Counted from the stretch's first letter, positions 15,331 through 23,918 are shown. The stretch is DNA of 36,644 nucleotides from Lactobacillus equicursoris DSM 19284 = JCM 14600 = CIP 110162 (GCF_001434815.1 NZ_AZDU01000011.1:1-36644), one strand, 5' to 3'. The notes: generated by a model from the sequence alone, not told the origin. Translations and numbers: made by a program.

Positions 15331-18300
15331 CTAATTAAACTTTTTCCGGCGAAAAGCCAGACCGCTTGCCACAATCGCAGTCCCCAACACCAGGAGTGCA
15401 TAAAGGCCTCTGCCACCTGATTGTGGCAAGTGATAAAATTCATTCTCTTCTTGGTTGATGACATCAATTTGACCATATTTGACGCCGTCATTGTTGCGGT
15501 AACTGGTCTTGTAACCTGGTACTGACTCTTCCTCGACGTAGTAGTAGTAGGTATTGCCATACTCATCTTCGTGAGGAAGATTGTTCCAGTTTTTTTGCCA
15601 GTTGTTAGATGCGTCCAAGGTGACTGTTTCCACCTTGGTCTTGGTCGATTGATCGATCATTGACTGTGGGTCTTGGTACTTTACGTCTGGTGTGTTAGAC
15701 CAGCCCTTGGTCTTGATCTGAATGGTAGTGTCGCTATTGACAGCTGACAAGGTAAATGAGGTATCAGTCTTGGCAAAAGTTTGCGAGATACCATTGACAT
15801 TGATCCAGTCAAAGCCTTGGCTTTCCATGCCGTATTGCCCCCAATCAATTGCGAAGGAGCTGCCTTTCGCGATTGAACATTCTTTTTCAAACTTAGTCTG
15901 GTTGTTGACATCGACCACCTTAACCTTGACCTTGACTGCATTCAGCTTCTTCGTAACCCGGTAAAGGTCAACCTTAACACTAGACGCACCTGGCTTAGCA
16001 GCCGTGCCATCTGAGTTGATCCAGTGTTTAGTGACTGTCAGCTGGGAGTAATCGTCTGGCACATAGATAGCACCGCCGGCTGTCTTGAAGAAGTGGATGT
16101 TGCTTTGCTTGCCAATTTCGTTTTTGACCGTATCGCTCAGGCCATTGTAGATCTCGCTTGAAGTCTCCTCACCCTTCAGCCAAACCAGGTAATAATACTT
16201 ACTATTAAGGCTGTAACCACTTGGCGCCTTACTTTCCTTTAAACGGTAAACCGTATTATTGGCCAGGTTTGTCAAATCAAGCTTACCGTTTTTATCAGTT
16301 ACCAGCTTGCCGTCAAAATTAACGTCTTTAGCTGCAACCTTTTGCCAAGAACTGCCATTGAGCTTTTCTAAGCTAAATCCTGCACCTGGCAGGTTCTTGG
16401 TATAGTCATCGCTATCAACTTTATAAACGGAAATCTTTTGCTCGGTTGTATGGGCAGAAGATGAACTATCAGTCAACTGGGTTGATTCATTGCTTGAATA
16501 CTTGCCAGCTAAGGAAGCCTTGTTGCTGATCGTTGGACTAGTATAGTTATCAGTATCAAAGCTGTATTGATAGACCAAAACGCAGGCAGTCTTGTCTGGC
16601 AATTCTAGTTTGATCTGATGGGTATCACTGTCGTATTTCAGTGAATACAAACTGTGATCAATCTCATCCCCGATATGGTTTTCTGCCTTGGGATCATACT
16701 TATAAAGCTTGGTCTTTTGCAGGTCTAGGTAAGCATCCATCCCATCTTTAGATAAAGACAACTGGTCGTTCAAGACAACCGTATCGCCATCGGGATTCAG
16801 GTCCAAGCCCTGCGGGTTAATGTCAACTTGGTAGCCAACCACATTGGTTGGGTTGCCATAAGAATCTTTGATCTGAACGCCTTTTTTCTTCAAAGCCGAA
16901 ACCTCTCTTGTTTCGGTAGTCGTTTGCCGGTCAGTGTAGCCATTCCAGCTAACGGTGTTGGTGTAAGACTTCTTGGTATTATTCATATCCAGCCAAGTCT
17001 CATCATCCTTAACCGATGCCGTGTAGGTTAGCTGAATAGTGTTGTAGTTGCTGTCTGAACTGTGGTAGCCATCTGGCAAAACAACATTTAATTTGGTCGT
17101 GCCATCAGCTTGTTTCGTCGTTGAAACATTTGGTTTCTGATCTCCAGCTAAATCATAAGTATGCTTGCTGCCATCCCACCAGTCATGCTTAGAATCTGTC
17201 CAGTCCTTGTGATAAAAAGCTGCCTTAAGACTGCCGTCTTTATAGGTCATTCCCTTAGGCAAGATATCCGTTACATCAATTTTTCCAGTGGAATCCTTCG
17301 GAATCGTTAGCAAGATCCGGTAGTAAATTGTCCCGTCAGTTTTATCAAAATCAGCTGTTTGGTCGGCGCCTTGGTAGCTGTTACCCATACCGGTTAAACT
17401 AGCTTGTTTAACCAATTTACTCTCTTTTTTGTAACTGTGGGAATCACTGCCTCTTTCAGCAATTTTTTCGTTGTTGAAGTAGCTAAAGTCACCAACATTC
17501 TTGTAGGTCCAAGTCTCACCTGGATTAACCTTGCCGATATTGGCATGAGTTGAATAGTGGATGACAAACTTGGTTGGTTTGATCGTCTTACCATCCTTAG
17601 GTACTACCCGTAATTGGAAGTATCTAACTGGCGTTTTACTGTCTGTTTTATCGATTTGATTATTGTCTTTATCAAAGAACTCGAGCTTAACTTCATAGTG
17701 CTCTCCTAAGACATACTTCTTAGTAACCTGTGGGCCCTCTTCAACAAGCAATTCCTGCTTGTTTGGATCAGTTAGTTCCTTATATAGCTCACTAGCGACA
17801 CCATAGTGACTTTCTTCATCCTGTTCTTTAGCAGTTGAATCGTGTTCATTGGTGCTAGTAGCCTTTTGGATAGAGTCCGTATAATCAAGAGTGTCTAGCT
17901 CTTTCCCACTTAACTTAAAGGTTGAGTGCCAGTTATATCGCTTTTCCTCACTATTGCCACTAATTGCTTCGTCACCATCATACTTTTTATCAATTCCATA
18001 GTTAGCAGCTGGAACCGCAACTTTAGCGCTGTCTGAATAGTGGTGAGTTGAATCGTGAAAATCAACTGAGTTTTTAACATCTACAGAATTGTCACTAGCT
18101 TCAGGGGCCTTCGTTGTATAGGTGATTCTAAAAATGTCTTTTTTATACTTGTCAGGCAACTTAGAGAAATCAATGCTGATTTCTTTATCACCCTTCTTGC
18201 CCTTCACAATCAAAGAGCTTATATCATATTTTTCACCAGTACTGGTATCAACTAGCTTGATATCATCCAGCAAGCTGGCATTGTCTGGCAGGCTGTCGGT

Positions 18301-19434
18301 CAACTGGTAGTGACTGATATCCGCTTGGGCTTCATTGACGTAGATAGTCCAATCAATTTGACCATTGTTGTAGTTACCCCATTTGTGGATTAGGCGATTA
18401 GAAATCTGCTTATTGTCGCCGCCCCAAGCTTCCTTGTCCTTTGACTTAGCGTGAACCGAGTTGCCAATACTTTCTTCGCCGGTGGTACCATCTTTAGGAT
18501 CAATCTTTACTGAATAGGTAATTTCGTAAGACTCACCCTTATCCAGCTTTGGCAGACCTGCAATTGTAAAAGTAGGTTGATTACCGCTATTGGTACTGAA
18601 CGTTGGCTGATACTGGCTAGTGCTTAATTCGGTTTTCTGGCCGCTAGCATCTTCTTTTACAATCTTGAAGCTACCCTTGTCATAGCTGCCTGTTGCGTTA
18701 TTGACATAGGTCAGCGTATCTTCAAGTTTAACCGTATCAGGCGTACCTTTAGTTGTCGTCACCTTAACGGTATAGCTAACACTCTTCTTATCACCAGCAA
18801 CGGTACCATGCTTTTCGACTTTAATGTCGTGGTCCGTATCACCATTATCCTTCTTCTGGATCTTAATGGTTGTGCCAGACCCTGGGAAATTCAGGGCCTT
18901 TTCGCTTGAACTGCTGGAATTTTCCAGAGTACCGCTAACACTTAAATGACTATCTTTGTACGCGATCTTGGGGTCAAAGTTTTCGTTAAGAGTGATCTCA
19001 ACCTTCCCATCAGTTGAAATGGTGTAAGTCCCTATTACCTTGCTGGAACCGTTTTTTTCATCAACAGAAAAGTCACCCTTTTGCCCTTTATCAATCTTAA
19101 AACCATCTGGGAATTGGTAGGTAAGCTTTGAGCCGTTGCCAGTCAAGCTGCCCATCGGAATATCAAAAGTGAGTTCGGCTTTAACATTACTCCCATCAGC
19201 TAAAGGCTTTGAGCTGTCAACAGCAACCCACTGGTCATTTTGCTTAGTTTTAATGTCTAAGCTGGTAATCATGTCAGCTAGGTCAGCAGTACTTTCTGCG
19301 GCAATAGCGCTATTGGCAGTCCAAACGCTGCTGCCAACTTCGACAAAGCTTGGCGCCAAGATGCTTAGAGTTAAAATCAATGCAGCAAATAAGTGGGCCA
19401 GCCTTATTAACTTTTTTTCCTTATGCTTTCTCAT
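15331..19434 (-). CDS. Large LPQSG-anchored tip adhesin of the pilus
   Basis: This 1367-residue secreted protein has a signal peptide (about 1-46), several adhesin-like beta domains (motifs such as ITYTTKAPEA and VTDILPKGM), a SpaA/Cna_B domain with E-box YRLKESKAPSGY, and a terminal Cna_B-like domain. That last domain starts at LTVTKHW near 1134 and resumes at VETVTLDASN near 1268. The sorting signal is LPQSG (1336-1340), with serine replacing the usual threonine, then a membrane span and RRKK. No von Willebrand MIDAS motif is seen. As the largest protein and first gene of the operon it is probably the ligand-binding tip; the ligand cannot be predicted. The ATG has AGGTGA upstream. Confidence 0.88.
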   Translation of the reverse strand: MRKHKEKKLIRLAHLFAALILTLSILAPSFVEVGSSVWTANSAIAAESTADLADMITSLDIKTKQNDQWVAVDSSKPLADGSNVKAELTFDIPMGSLTGNGSKLTYQFPDGFKIDKGQKGDFSVDEKNGSSKVIGTYTISTDGKVEITLNENFDPKIAYKDSHLSVSGTLENSSSSSEKALNFPGSGTTIKIQKKDNGDTDHDIKVEKHGTVAGDKKSVSYTVKVTTTKGTPDTVKLEDTLTYVNNATGSYDKGSFKIVKEDASGQKTELSTSQYQPTFSTNSGNQPTFTIAGLPKLDKGESYEITYSVKIDPKDGTTGEESIGNSVHAKSKDKEAWGGDNKQISNRLIHKWGNYNNGQIDWTIYVNEAQADISHYQLTDSLPDNASLLDDIKLVDTSTGEKYDISSLIVKGKKGDKEISIDFSKLPDKYKKDIFRITYTTKAPEASDNSVDVKNSVDFHDSTHHYSDSAKVAVPAANYGIDKKYDGDEAISGNSEEKRYNWHSTFKLSGKELDTLDYTDSIQKATSTNEHDSTAKEQDEESHYGVASELYKELTDPNKQELLVEEGPQVTKKYVLGEHYEVKLEFFDKDNNQIDKTDSKTPVRYFQLRVVPKDGKTIKPTKFVIHYSTHANIGKVNPGETWTYKNVGDFSYFNNEKIAERGSDSHSYKKESKLVKQASLTGMGNSYQGADQTADFDKTDGTIYYRILLTIPKDSTGKIDVTDILPKGMTYKDGSLKAAFYHKDWTDSKHDWWDGSKHTYDLAGDQKPNVSTTKQADGTTKLNVVLPDGYHSSDSNYNTIQLTYTASVKDDETWLDMNNTKKSYTNTVSWNGYTDRQTTTETREVSALKKKGVQIKDSYGNPTNVVGYQVDINPQGLDLNPDGDTVVLNDQLSLSKDGMDAYLDLQKTKLYKYDPKAENHIGDEIDHSLYSLKYDSDTHQIKLELPDKTACVLVYQYSFDTDNYTSPTISNKASLAGKYSSNESTQLTDSSSSAHTTEQKISVYKVDSDDYTKNLPGAGFSLEKLNGSSWQKVAAKDVNFDGKLVTDKNGKLDLTNLANNTVYRLKESKAPSGYSLNSKYYYLVWLKGEETSSEIYNGLSDTVKNEIGKQSNIHFFKTAGGAIYVPDDYSQLTVTKHWINSDGTAAKPGASSVKVDLYRVTKKLNAVKVKVKVVDVNNQTKFEKECSIAKGSSFAIDWGQYGMESQGFDWINVNGISQTFAKTDTSFTLSAVNSDTTIQIKTKGWSNTPDVKYQDPQSMIDQSTKTKVETVTLDASNNWQKNWNNLPHEDEYGNTYYYYVEEESVPGYKTSYRNNDGVKYGQIDVINQEENEFYHLPQSGGRGLYALLVLGTAIVASGLAFRRKKFN

Positions 19435-19647
19435 CTTTCACATCACCTACATTGCAGCCACAAAGTTTCGATAATAAAATCAACAACGCACAATCTACAT
19501 TGTATAATTTTTATCTTCAGCTAAAACACGATTGCTATAGATAGTAATTGATTGATATATTTCAAAAAGCTGATTAATAACAGTTGTTTTTACTATGCTT
19601 GTTTTAAAAAACAACCTTATTCTACCAGTATTTTAACGATTTGTTAC
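19435..19647 (-). other. Long 5' leader of the pilus operon
   Basis: About 213 nt of AT-rich non-coding sequence lie between the predicted start of transcription and the tip adhesin ATG. It holds an inverted repeat at 19583-19615 (GTTGTTTTT / AAAAACAAC) and a second, weaker TACAAT -10-like box near 19499. No ORF with a ribosome-binding site is seen. Confidence 0.5.
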
Positions 19648-19653
19648 TCCTTT

Positions 19654-19682
19654 ATTATAAGCTAATTGTATTGATAATTCAA
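19654..19682 (-). promoter_or_regulatory. Predicted sigma-A promoter of the pilus operon
   Basis: On the minus strand, TTGAAT (19677-19682) is separated by 17 nt from a perfect TATAAT (19654-19659). It is the best promoter in the 450-bp AT-rich gap upstream of the tip adhesin gene. Confidence 0.7.
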
Positions 19683-19804
19683 GATAAAATCTAAAAAAAG
19701 TTATTACTTTTTAAAAATGATTTAGAACTATGAATAATGAAATGATTGCTTTTTAATTATTGTGGCAATTAAATCCAATGATCATGGGCAATAATTAGGT
19801 AAAT
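19683..19804. other. AT-rich intergenic stretch upstream of the pilus promoter
   Basis: About 120 bp between the pilus promoter and the terminator of the long L,D-transpeptidase. I see no gene, repeat or clear operator in it. Confidence 0.4.
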
Positions 19805-19840
19805 AAAAAAGGCCTTCTCTGAAAACAGAGAAAGTCTTTC
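19805..19840 (-). terminator. Terminator of the long L,D-transpeptidase gene
   Basis: On the minus strand AAAGACTTTCTCTG pairs with CAGAGAAGGCCTTT (one mismatch) around a TTTT loop and is followed by a T run. It separates the dacA-nnrD-ldt unit from the pilus operon. Confidence 0.85.
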
Positions 19841-19892
19841 TTAGATATTTTTTATCAACAACTCTTAATTATTTATCACTAAAACTTAAGAG

Positions 19893-21428
19893 CTACTTGT
19901 ACTTGATGACAATCTTGGTGCCGACCTTTAGCTTACCGGAAGTTCTTTGACCATACAGCCAGCGCGCATCGCTTAGAGACAAGCGGATGCAGCCGGATGA
20001 GTCAGGCTTGGTCCCCAAAACTGTCAGGTGAGCCGTGCTGCCCACGCCGCCATAACCGTAGTGGAAGCCGCCGTGACTTATTCCTGAATTGTAATTATTG
20101 ATTGGAACAGAGTGGATCAGGTAATCACTGCCATGGTAAGCCATGTAGTATCTTGCCCCAACACCATCGCTTGACATGAAGGAACCACCATAAGCTGATA
20201 ACAAGTGGAAGGTGCCACGTGGAGTATCGCTTTGGTACTTGCCATTGGTCATTTCAAAGCGGCCAGCTGAAGAGTACATGGTGTAGATCACCTTTTTACC
20301 GCTCATCACGTAAACCCGGTTGCCCAAGATGGACACTCTCAGCCAAACGTTCTTGTAGTTGGCCAGGTTTGGATATGCGCGCTTTTCACTGGACTTGAAG
20401 TAGTATTGACCAGTCTTAGCCCGCATGTCGGCTGGGTCGTAGTATGGAGCGTTAGCAGGCTTGTGGCGGGTGATCTTGTAAGTTACCTTAACCGTTTGGT
20501 TCTTGGTCTTGCTGGTCACCGTCTTGGCCTTAATGGTGGTCTTGCTCCGCTTGTAGTTCTTGATCGCTGGAACCTTGTATCTGGCCCACTTGCCCTTGGA
20601 CCACTTGCCGTAAGTCTTCTTTGACTTAGTGGAAGTCTTGGTCAACTTGCCATCCTTGTAGGTCTTAATCGTGGTAGTGGTCGTAGTTACCTTTCTTACC
20701 AGCTTGGCCTTTTGCTTGATGGTCTTGTTTTTACCAGGGCGGTCCAAAACAATCTTTCTGGTCTTAGTCAGGTGTTCCTTCTTAGTCGACTTCTTGGTGC
20801 TAGTCTTGGTCGTCACAACTGAAGTGACCTTGATGGAAACAGGCACTTCGTCAGTTGACCCATCAGTGTAGGTTACGACAATGGTTGCCTTGACTGTGCC
20901 GGGCTTAGCCGTTGATGGAGCTGACTTAAAGGCGTAGCTCTTTACGTTGTTCTTCAGGCTAGACTTGTTGCTGATGCCGTCTGATGCCTTAACGGCAGCG
21001 CCCACCTTGACTGACCAGCCAGACTTAGCTACTGGCGTATTTTGGCTAGCGTAAGTTTTAACTACAACATTAACGTCAACTTCGTCGGTTGAACCGTCAG
21101 TGTAAGTCACAACCACAGTTGCTTTCTTAGTGCCGGCAGTCGTTACATCAGGAGTCGTCTTCCAAGTGTATTTTTGGACATTGGTCAAGTCAGATGCGTT
21201 CTTGATGGCGTTTTTAGCGTCTGGCGTCGTGCCCACCGTGGTCGTTACGCTTTGACCAGTTGGGACTTCGCTGTCAGCTTGGGTCTTTTGACTCGTGCTG
21301 TCAGTGGTACTAGTGCTGCTGTTAGTATCGGTAGTGCTAGTGTCCGCATAAGTTTGACTGGCTCCGCTAAATAAGAGCAAGGATATAGCCGCTGCTGACA
21401 GGGCTGTAATATACTTTGATTTCTTCAT
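19893..21428 (-). CDS. L,D-transpeptidase (YkuD) with repeated surface domains, long paralogue
   Basis: The protein has 511 residues from the ATG at 21428, which has GGAGG 6 nt upstream. An in-frame ATG at 21440 would put the Shine-Dalgarno inside the gene. A signal peptide (about 1-29, ending TYA) is followed by an S/T-rich linker and two homologous repeats of about 75 residues (each with VVTYTDGSTDEV), resembling Rib/bacterial Ig-like repeats. Then come a very K/T-rich basic segment and the YkuD domain. The active-site motif reads SSGCIR (C480), so the usual histidine of SHGC is serine at 478. The basic region probably binds the anionic cell wall. It follows nnrD without a gap. Confidence 0.9.
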   Translation of the reverse strand: MKKSKYITALSAAAISLLLFSGASQTYADTSTTDTNSSTSTTDSTSQKTQADSEVPTGQSVTTTVGTTPDAKNAIKNASDLTNVQKYTWKTTPDVTTAGTKKATVVVTYTDGSTDEVDVNVVVKTYASQNTPVAKSGWSVKVGAAVKASDGISNKSSLKNNVKSYAFKSAPSTAKPGTVKATIVVTYTDGSTDEVPVSIKVTSVVTTKTSTKKSTKKEHLTKTRKIVLDRPGKNKTIKQKAKLVRKVTTTTTTIKTYKDGKLTKTSTKSKKTYGKWSKGKWARYKVPAIKNYKRSKTTIKAKTVTSKTKNQTVKVTYKITRHKPANAPYYDPADMRAKTGQYYFKSSEKRAYPNLANYKNVWLRVSILGNRVYVMSGKKVIYTMYSSAGRFEMTNGKYQSDTPRGTFHLLSAYGGSFMSSDGVGARYYMAYHGSDYLIHSVPINNYNSGISHGGFHYGYGGVGSTAHLTVLGTKPDSSGCIRLSLSDARWLYGQRTSGKLKVGTKIVIKYK

Positions 21429-21439
21429 ATTTGCCTCCA

Positions 21440-22306
21440 TTACCTATTTTTACTGCTTAAACTCAGCCGCTTCATTACCTGCGGTAAGTGCTCTGAAATT
21501 TTGGTCGGTAAAACTAGGTAGTTATCTTGATACAGGTCATCGCCAGCCAAGGAGTGGCAGTAAACCGCCGCTAGGACGCTTTCCAGCCTTGGACCAAACT
21601 GGGCTAAAAAAGCACCCGTGATCCCGGCTAACGTATCACCCATCCCTCCGGTCGCCATGCCGGGGTTGCCGGCGGAATTTTGGTAAACTCTACCTGCTAA
21701 ATCATACACCCGCGTGCGATGACTTTTCAGTACCAGTATAACATTCTTTACTTTTTCAGAAAACAAACTTGCCAGCACCTTAAGGTTTTCTTGATCGTTT
21801 TGATCAGCAATCTTAATGCTGCTTAGCCACTGCCATTCCATCTGGTGCGGGGTTAAGACCACTAGGCCGGCCTTGATCCGAGAAATTAATTCCCGATTCT
21901 GGGCCAGCAGGGTCAAGCCACTGGCATCGATAAGCAAGGTCTGCTCTTTAGATACCGTTTCTAAAACTTTAGCAAAAATATTTTTGGCCTGCTCATCTGT
22001 CCCCAGGCCCGGCCCCAGCACAATCACGTCGTTTTTGGCGACTTGGTCAAAAAGTGCTGGCGAATAGAGGTCAATAGCCATGGCTTCGGGAAGGCGGGTT
22101 CTTAAGGGCGTAACGTTACTTGGATCAGTAGCCACCGTGGTTAGACCCGCACCGGCCATCACGGCCCCTTCAGCGGCCATGAGGATGGCACCGCCGTATT
22201 GCTTCGACCCGCCAATTAAGAGGATCCGGCCATAGGTCCCCTTGTGGCTTTTTCCCGGTCTTAGCCTAACGACCCTGGATGCTAGATCTTCATCAATGAT
22301 TTTCAT
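21440..22306 (-). CDS. nnrD: ADP/ATP-dependent NAD(P)HX dehydratase
   Basis: This 288-residue protein of the YjeF C-terminal (ribokinase-fold) family shows GTYGRILLIGGS, VLGPGLG, LTPH and the signature NPGMATGGMGDTLAG. It dehydrates damaged, hydrated NADH and NADPH back to usable cofactor in the cytoplasm. The N-terminal epimerase domain found in fused proteins is absent. The conserved PHPGE element is changed to PHQMEW. The gene lies 26 nt after dacA, and its TAA touches the long ldt reading frame, so it is co-transcribed with two cell-wall genes. I see no functional reason for that beyond operon convenience. The ATG lacks a good Shine-Dalgarno. Confidence 0.9.
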   Translation of the reverse strand: MKIIDEDLASRVVRLRPGKSHKGTYGRILLIGGSKQYGGAILMAAEGAVMAGAGLTTVATDPSNVTPLRTRLPEAMAIDLYSPALFDQVAKNDVIVLGPGLGTDEQAKNIFAKVLETVSKEQTLLIDASGLTLLAQNRELISRIKAGLVVLTPHQMEWQWLSSIKIADQNDQENLKVLASLFSEKVKNVILVLKSHRTRVYDLAGRVYQNSAGNPGMATGGMGDTLAGITGAFLAQFGPRLESVLAAVYCHSLAGDDLYQDNYLVLPTKISEHLPQVMKRLSLSSKNR

Positions 22307-22332
22307 GGGTCAGATCTTTTCTTTTTAGATAA

Positions 22333-23613
22333 TTACTTGCCAAACAAGCTCCGCCACAGGCGGACGAAGAAGTTGGCTGTACCGTTGTCGGCAGTGGCGA
22401 CGGCGGTCGTGGTCAGCTTTTTCCCGCTAAGGGATACTAACTTGCCGCTTGACGTTGAAAAGCCGTAGCTGGCCACCTTTTGCCCCTTCTTGATTGGAGA
22501 AGCGACAGAAGTCTTGGTCAAAGCAGTTTGTAGTTTGGCTCCCTTCTTAACCCAGATGGTCGTGGTCTTGCCGATGACAACGCTGCTGGTTTCGCTCTTG
22601 CCTTCTGGCACCTTGATGGTGCTGGCCCCGCTAATGCTGGTTCCCTTCTTCAGGGTGGTTACCGTGTAGTTATTGTAAACATAGTGCATCAACTTGGCTG
22701 TTTGGACAAAGCGGGATGCGTCTTGGGTGTTGGCATGCTTGGCCCCTAAAACGACGGTGATGATCCGGTGACCATTTTTATTCACGGTCCCAGCAAAGCA
22801 TGCCCCAGCCTTGTCAGTCGTCCCGGTCTTCAAGCCGTCCACTGGCAGGTCAGAGTAGTAGCTGTTTAAGCCCTTCAGCATCCAGTTCCAGCTGGTCATC
22901 TGCTGGGTGCTGGAACCAGCCGTAAAGTTCAGCTTGGTAATGGAAGTGGTGTTTAAAACTTCTGGGTAGTCGCTTAGGAGCTTTTGGCAGACCGTCGCCA
23001 TGTCGCTAGCAGACATTTCGTTTTCCACGTTCTTGCCCACGCCTGGGTAGCCGGCGCTGCCCAAGTTGCCGTTGGCCAGACCGCAAGCGTTATAGATCTT
23101 GGCGTCCTTGATCCCCCAGCTGGCTAAGAGGGCGCGCATCTTTTTGACAAAAGCAACTTGGTTGCCAGAAACTGCCTTGGCCAAGGTCATGGCGGCCCCG
23201 TTAGCCGATTCAATCAAGGTTGCCTGGTAGAGCTGCTTAACCGTGTAGTCTTGGGTGCTGTCCAAGCGGACGTTAGAATATTCGGTGTTTTGGCTGACCT
23301 TAGCAATGGCCTTGGTTGGCTTGACCTTGGTATCCCAGGATAGCTTGCCCTGCTTGATGGCTTGCAGGGTCAGGTAAACCGTGACCAGCTTGGTCATGGA
23401 CGCGATAGAGCGCGCGGTATTGGCGTTTTTCGCATACAAAACTTGGCCGGTACTTGCATCGATGGCAATGGCGGCCTTAATATCTAAGCTCAAATCTTGA
23501 CTCTGGTAGCTGGATACAGCTGCTTGTGCCGGCTGGGTAAAGCCTGCTGCACCGGTCAGGAATAGTCCACTAGCTGCCAAAACGAGCAGCAGTTTTTTGA
23601 GTTTCTTTAACAA
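22333..23613 (-). CDS. dacA: D-alanyl-D-alanine carboxypeptidase (PBP5/DacA type)
   Basis: The protein has 426 residues from the TTG at 23613, preceded by GAGAGG at a good distance. A TTG 18 nt further upstream has no ribosome-binding site. Signal peptide (about 1-31, ending AQA), then a peptidase S11 domain with SMTK at 72-75, SAN at 136-138 and KTGT at 262-265. A C-terminal beta domain and a basic amphipathic end follow. It trims the terminal D-Ala from peptidoglycan pentapeptides outside the membrane, limiting 4-3 cross-links and producing the tetrapeptides that L,D-transpeptidases need. It is the first gene of dacA-nnrD-ldt and diverges from tRNA-Leu. Confidence 0.93.
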   Translation of the reverse strand: MLKKLKKLLLVLAASGLFLTGAAGFTQPAQAAVSSYQSQDLSLDIKAAIAIDASTGQVLYAKNANTARSIASMTKLVTVYLTLQAIKQGKLSWDTKVKPTKAIAKVSQNTEYSNVRLDSTQDYTVKQLYQATLIESANGAAMTLAKAVSGNQVAFVKKMRALLASWGIKDAKIYNACGLANGNLGSAGYPGVGKNVENEMSASDMATVCQKLLSDYPEVLNTTSITKLNFTAGSSTQQMTSWNWMLKGLNSYYSDLPVDGLKTGTTDKAGACFAGTVNKNGHRIITVVLGAKHANTQDASRFVQTAKLMHYVYNNYTVTTLKKGTSISGASTIKVPEGKSETSSVVIGKTTTIWVKKGAKLQTALTKTSVASPIKKGQKVASYGFSTSSGKLVSLSGKKLTTTAVATADNGTANFFVRLWRSLFGK

Positions 23614-23668
23614 AATAATGCCTCTCTTCAAAAAAATCGTAAAAAAATTTCAATTAGCACTTCCATTT

Positions 23669-23684
23669 TACCAAATTTTTGGTA
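23669..23684. promoter_or_regulatory. Perfect 16-bp palindrome between dacA and tRNA-Leu
   Basis: TACCAAATTTTTGGTA is a 7-bp inverted repeat around TT. It overlaps -10-like sequences of both divergent units: TAAAAT on the minus strand and TATTAT on the plus strand. It is a candidate operator; no regulator can be named. Confidence 0.4.
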
Positions 23685-23720
23685 TTATTAAATATGTGCT
23701 TAGGGCACAGGAAAAGAAAA

Positions 23721-23804
23721 GCCCACTTGGCGGAATTGGCAGACGCGCAGCGTTCAGGTCGCTGTTCTGGCAACAGAGTGAAGGTTCGACTCCTTTAGTG
23801 GGCA
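23721..23804 (+). tRNA. tRNA-Leu (CAG)
   Basis: An 84-nt class II tRNA. Acceptor GCCCACT pairs with AGTGGGC, the anticodon stem CAGCG/CGCTG encloses TTCAGGT with anticodon CAG at 23755-23757, and the variable arm is long. The T arm contains GTTCGAC and the discriminator is A. No CCA is encoded. It is a single-gene transcript with a terminator just downstream. Confidence 0.96.
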
Positions 23805-23820
23805 TGAATGAATCGGGAGT

Positions 23821-23846
23821 AAGACAGGCATTGCCTGTCTTTTTTG
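23821..23846 (+). terminator. Terminator after tRNA-Leu
   Basis: The inverted repeat AAGACAGGCA / TTGCCTGTCTT is followed by TTTTTG on the plus strand. Confidence 0.9.
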
Positions 23847-23883
23847 TTTTCTCATGTGCAGCTGGTGTGCAAAAAGGCCAATG

Positions 23884-23918
23884 AAAAACGGACTGCGTGT
23901 GCAGTCCGTTTTCTTTTT
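23884..23918 (-). terminator. Terminator of the 408-residue protein gene (bidirectional)
   Basis: The stem ACGGACTGC / GCAGTCCGT with a GTGT loop is flanked by A and T tracts on both sides. It serves the minus-strand gene ending at 23966 and may also back up the tRNA-Leu terminator. Confidence 0.85.
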
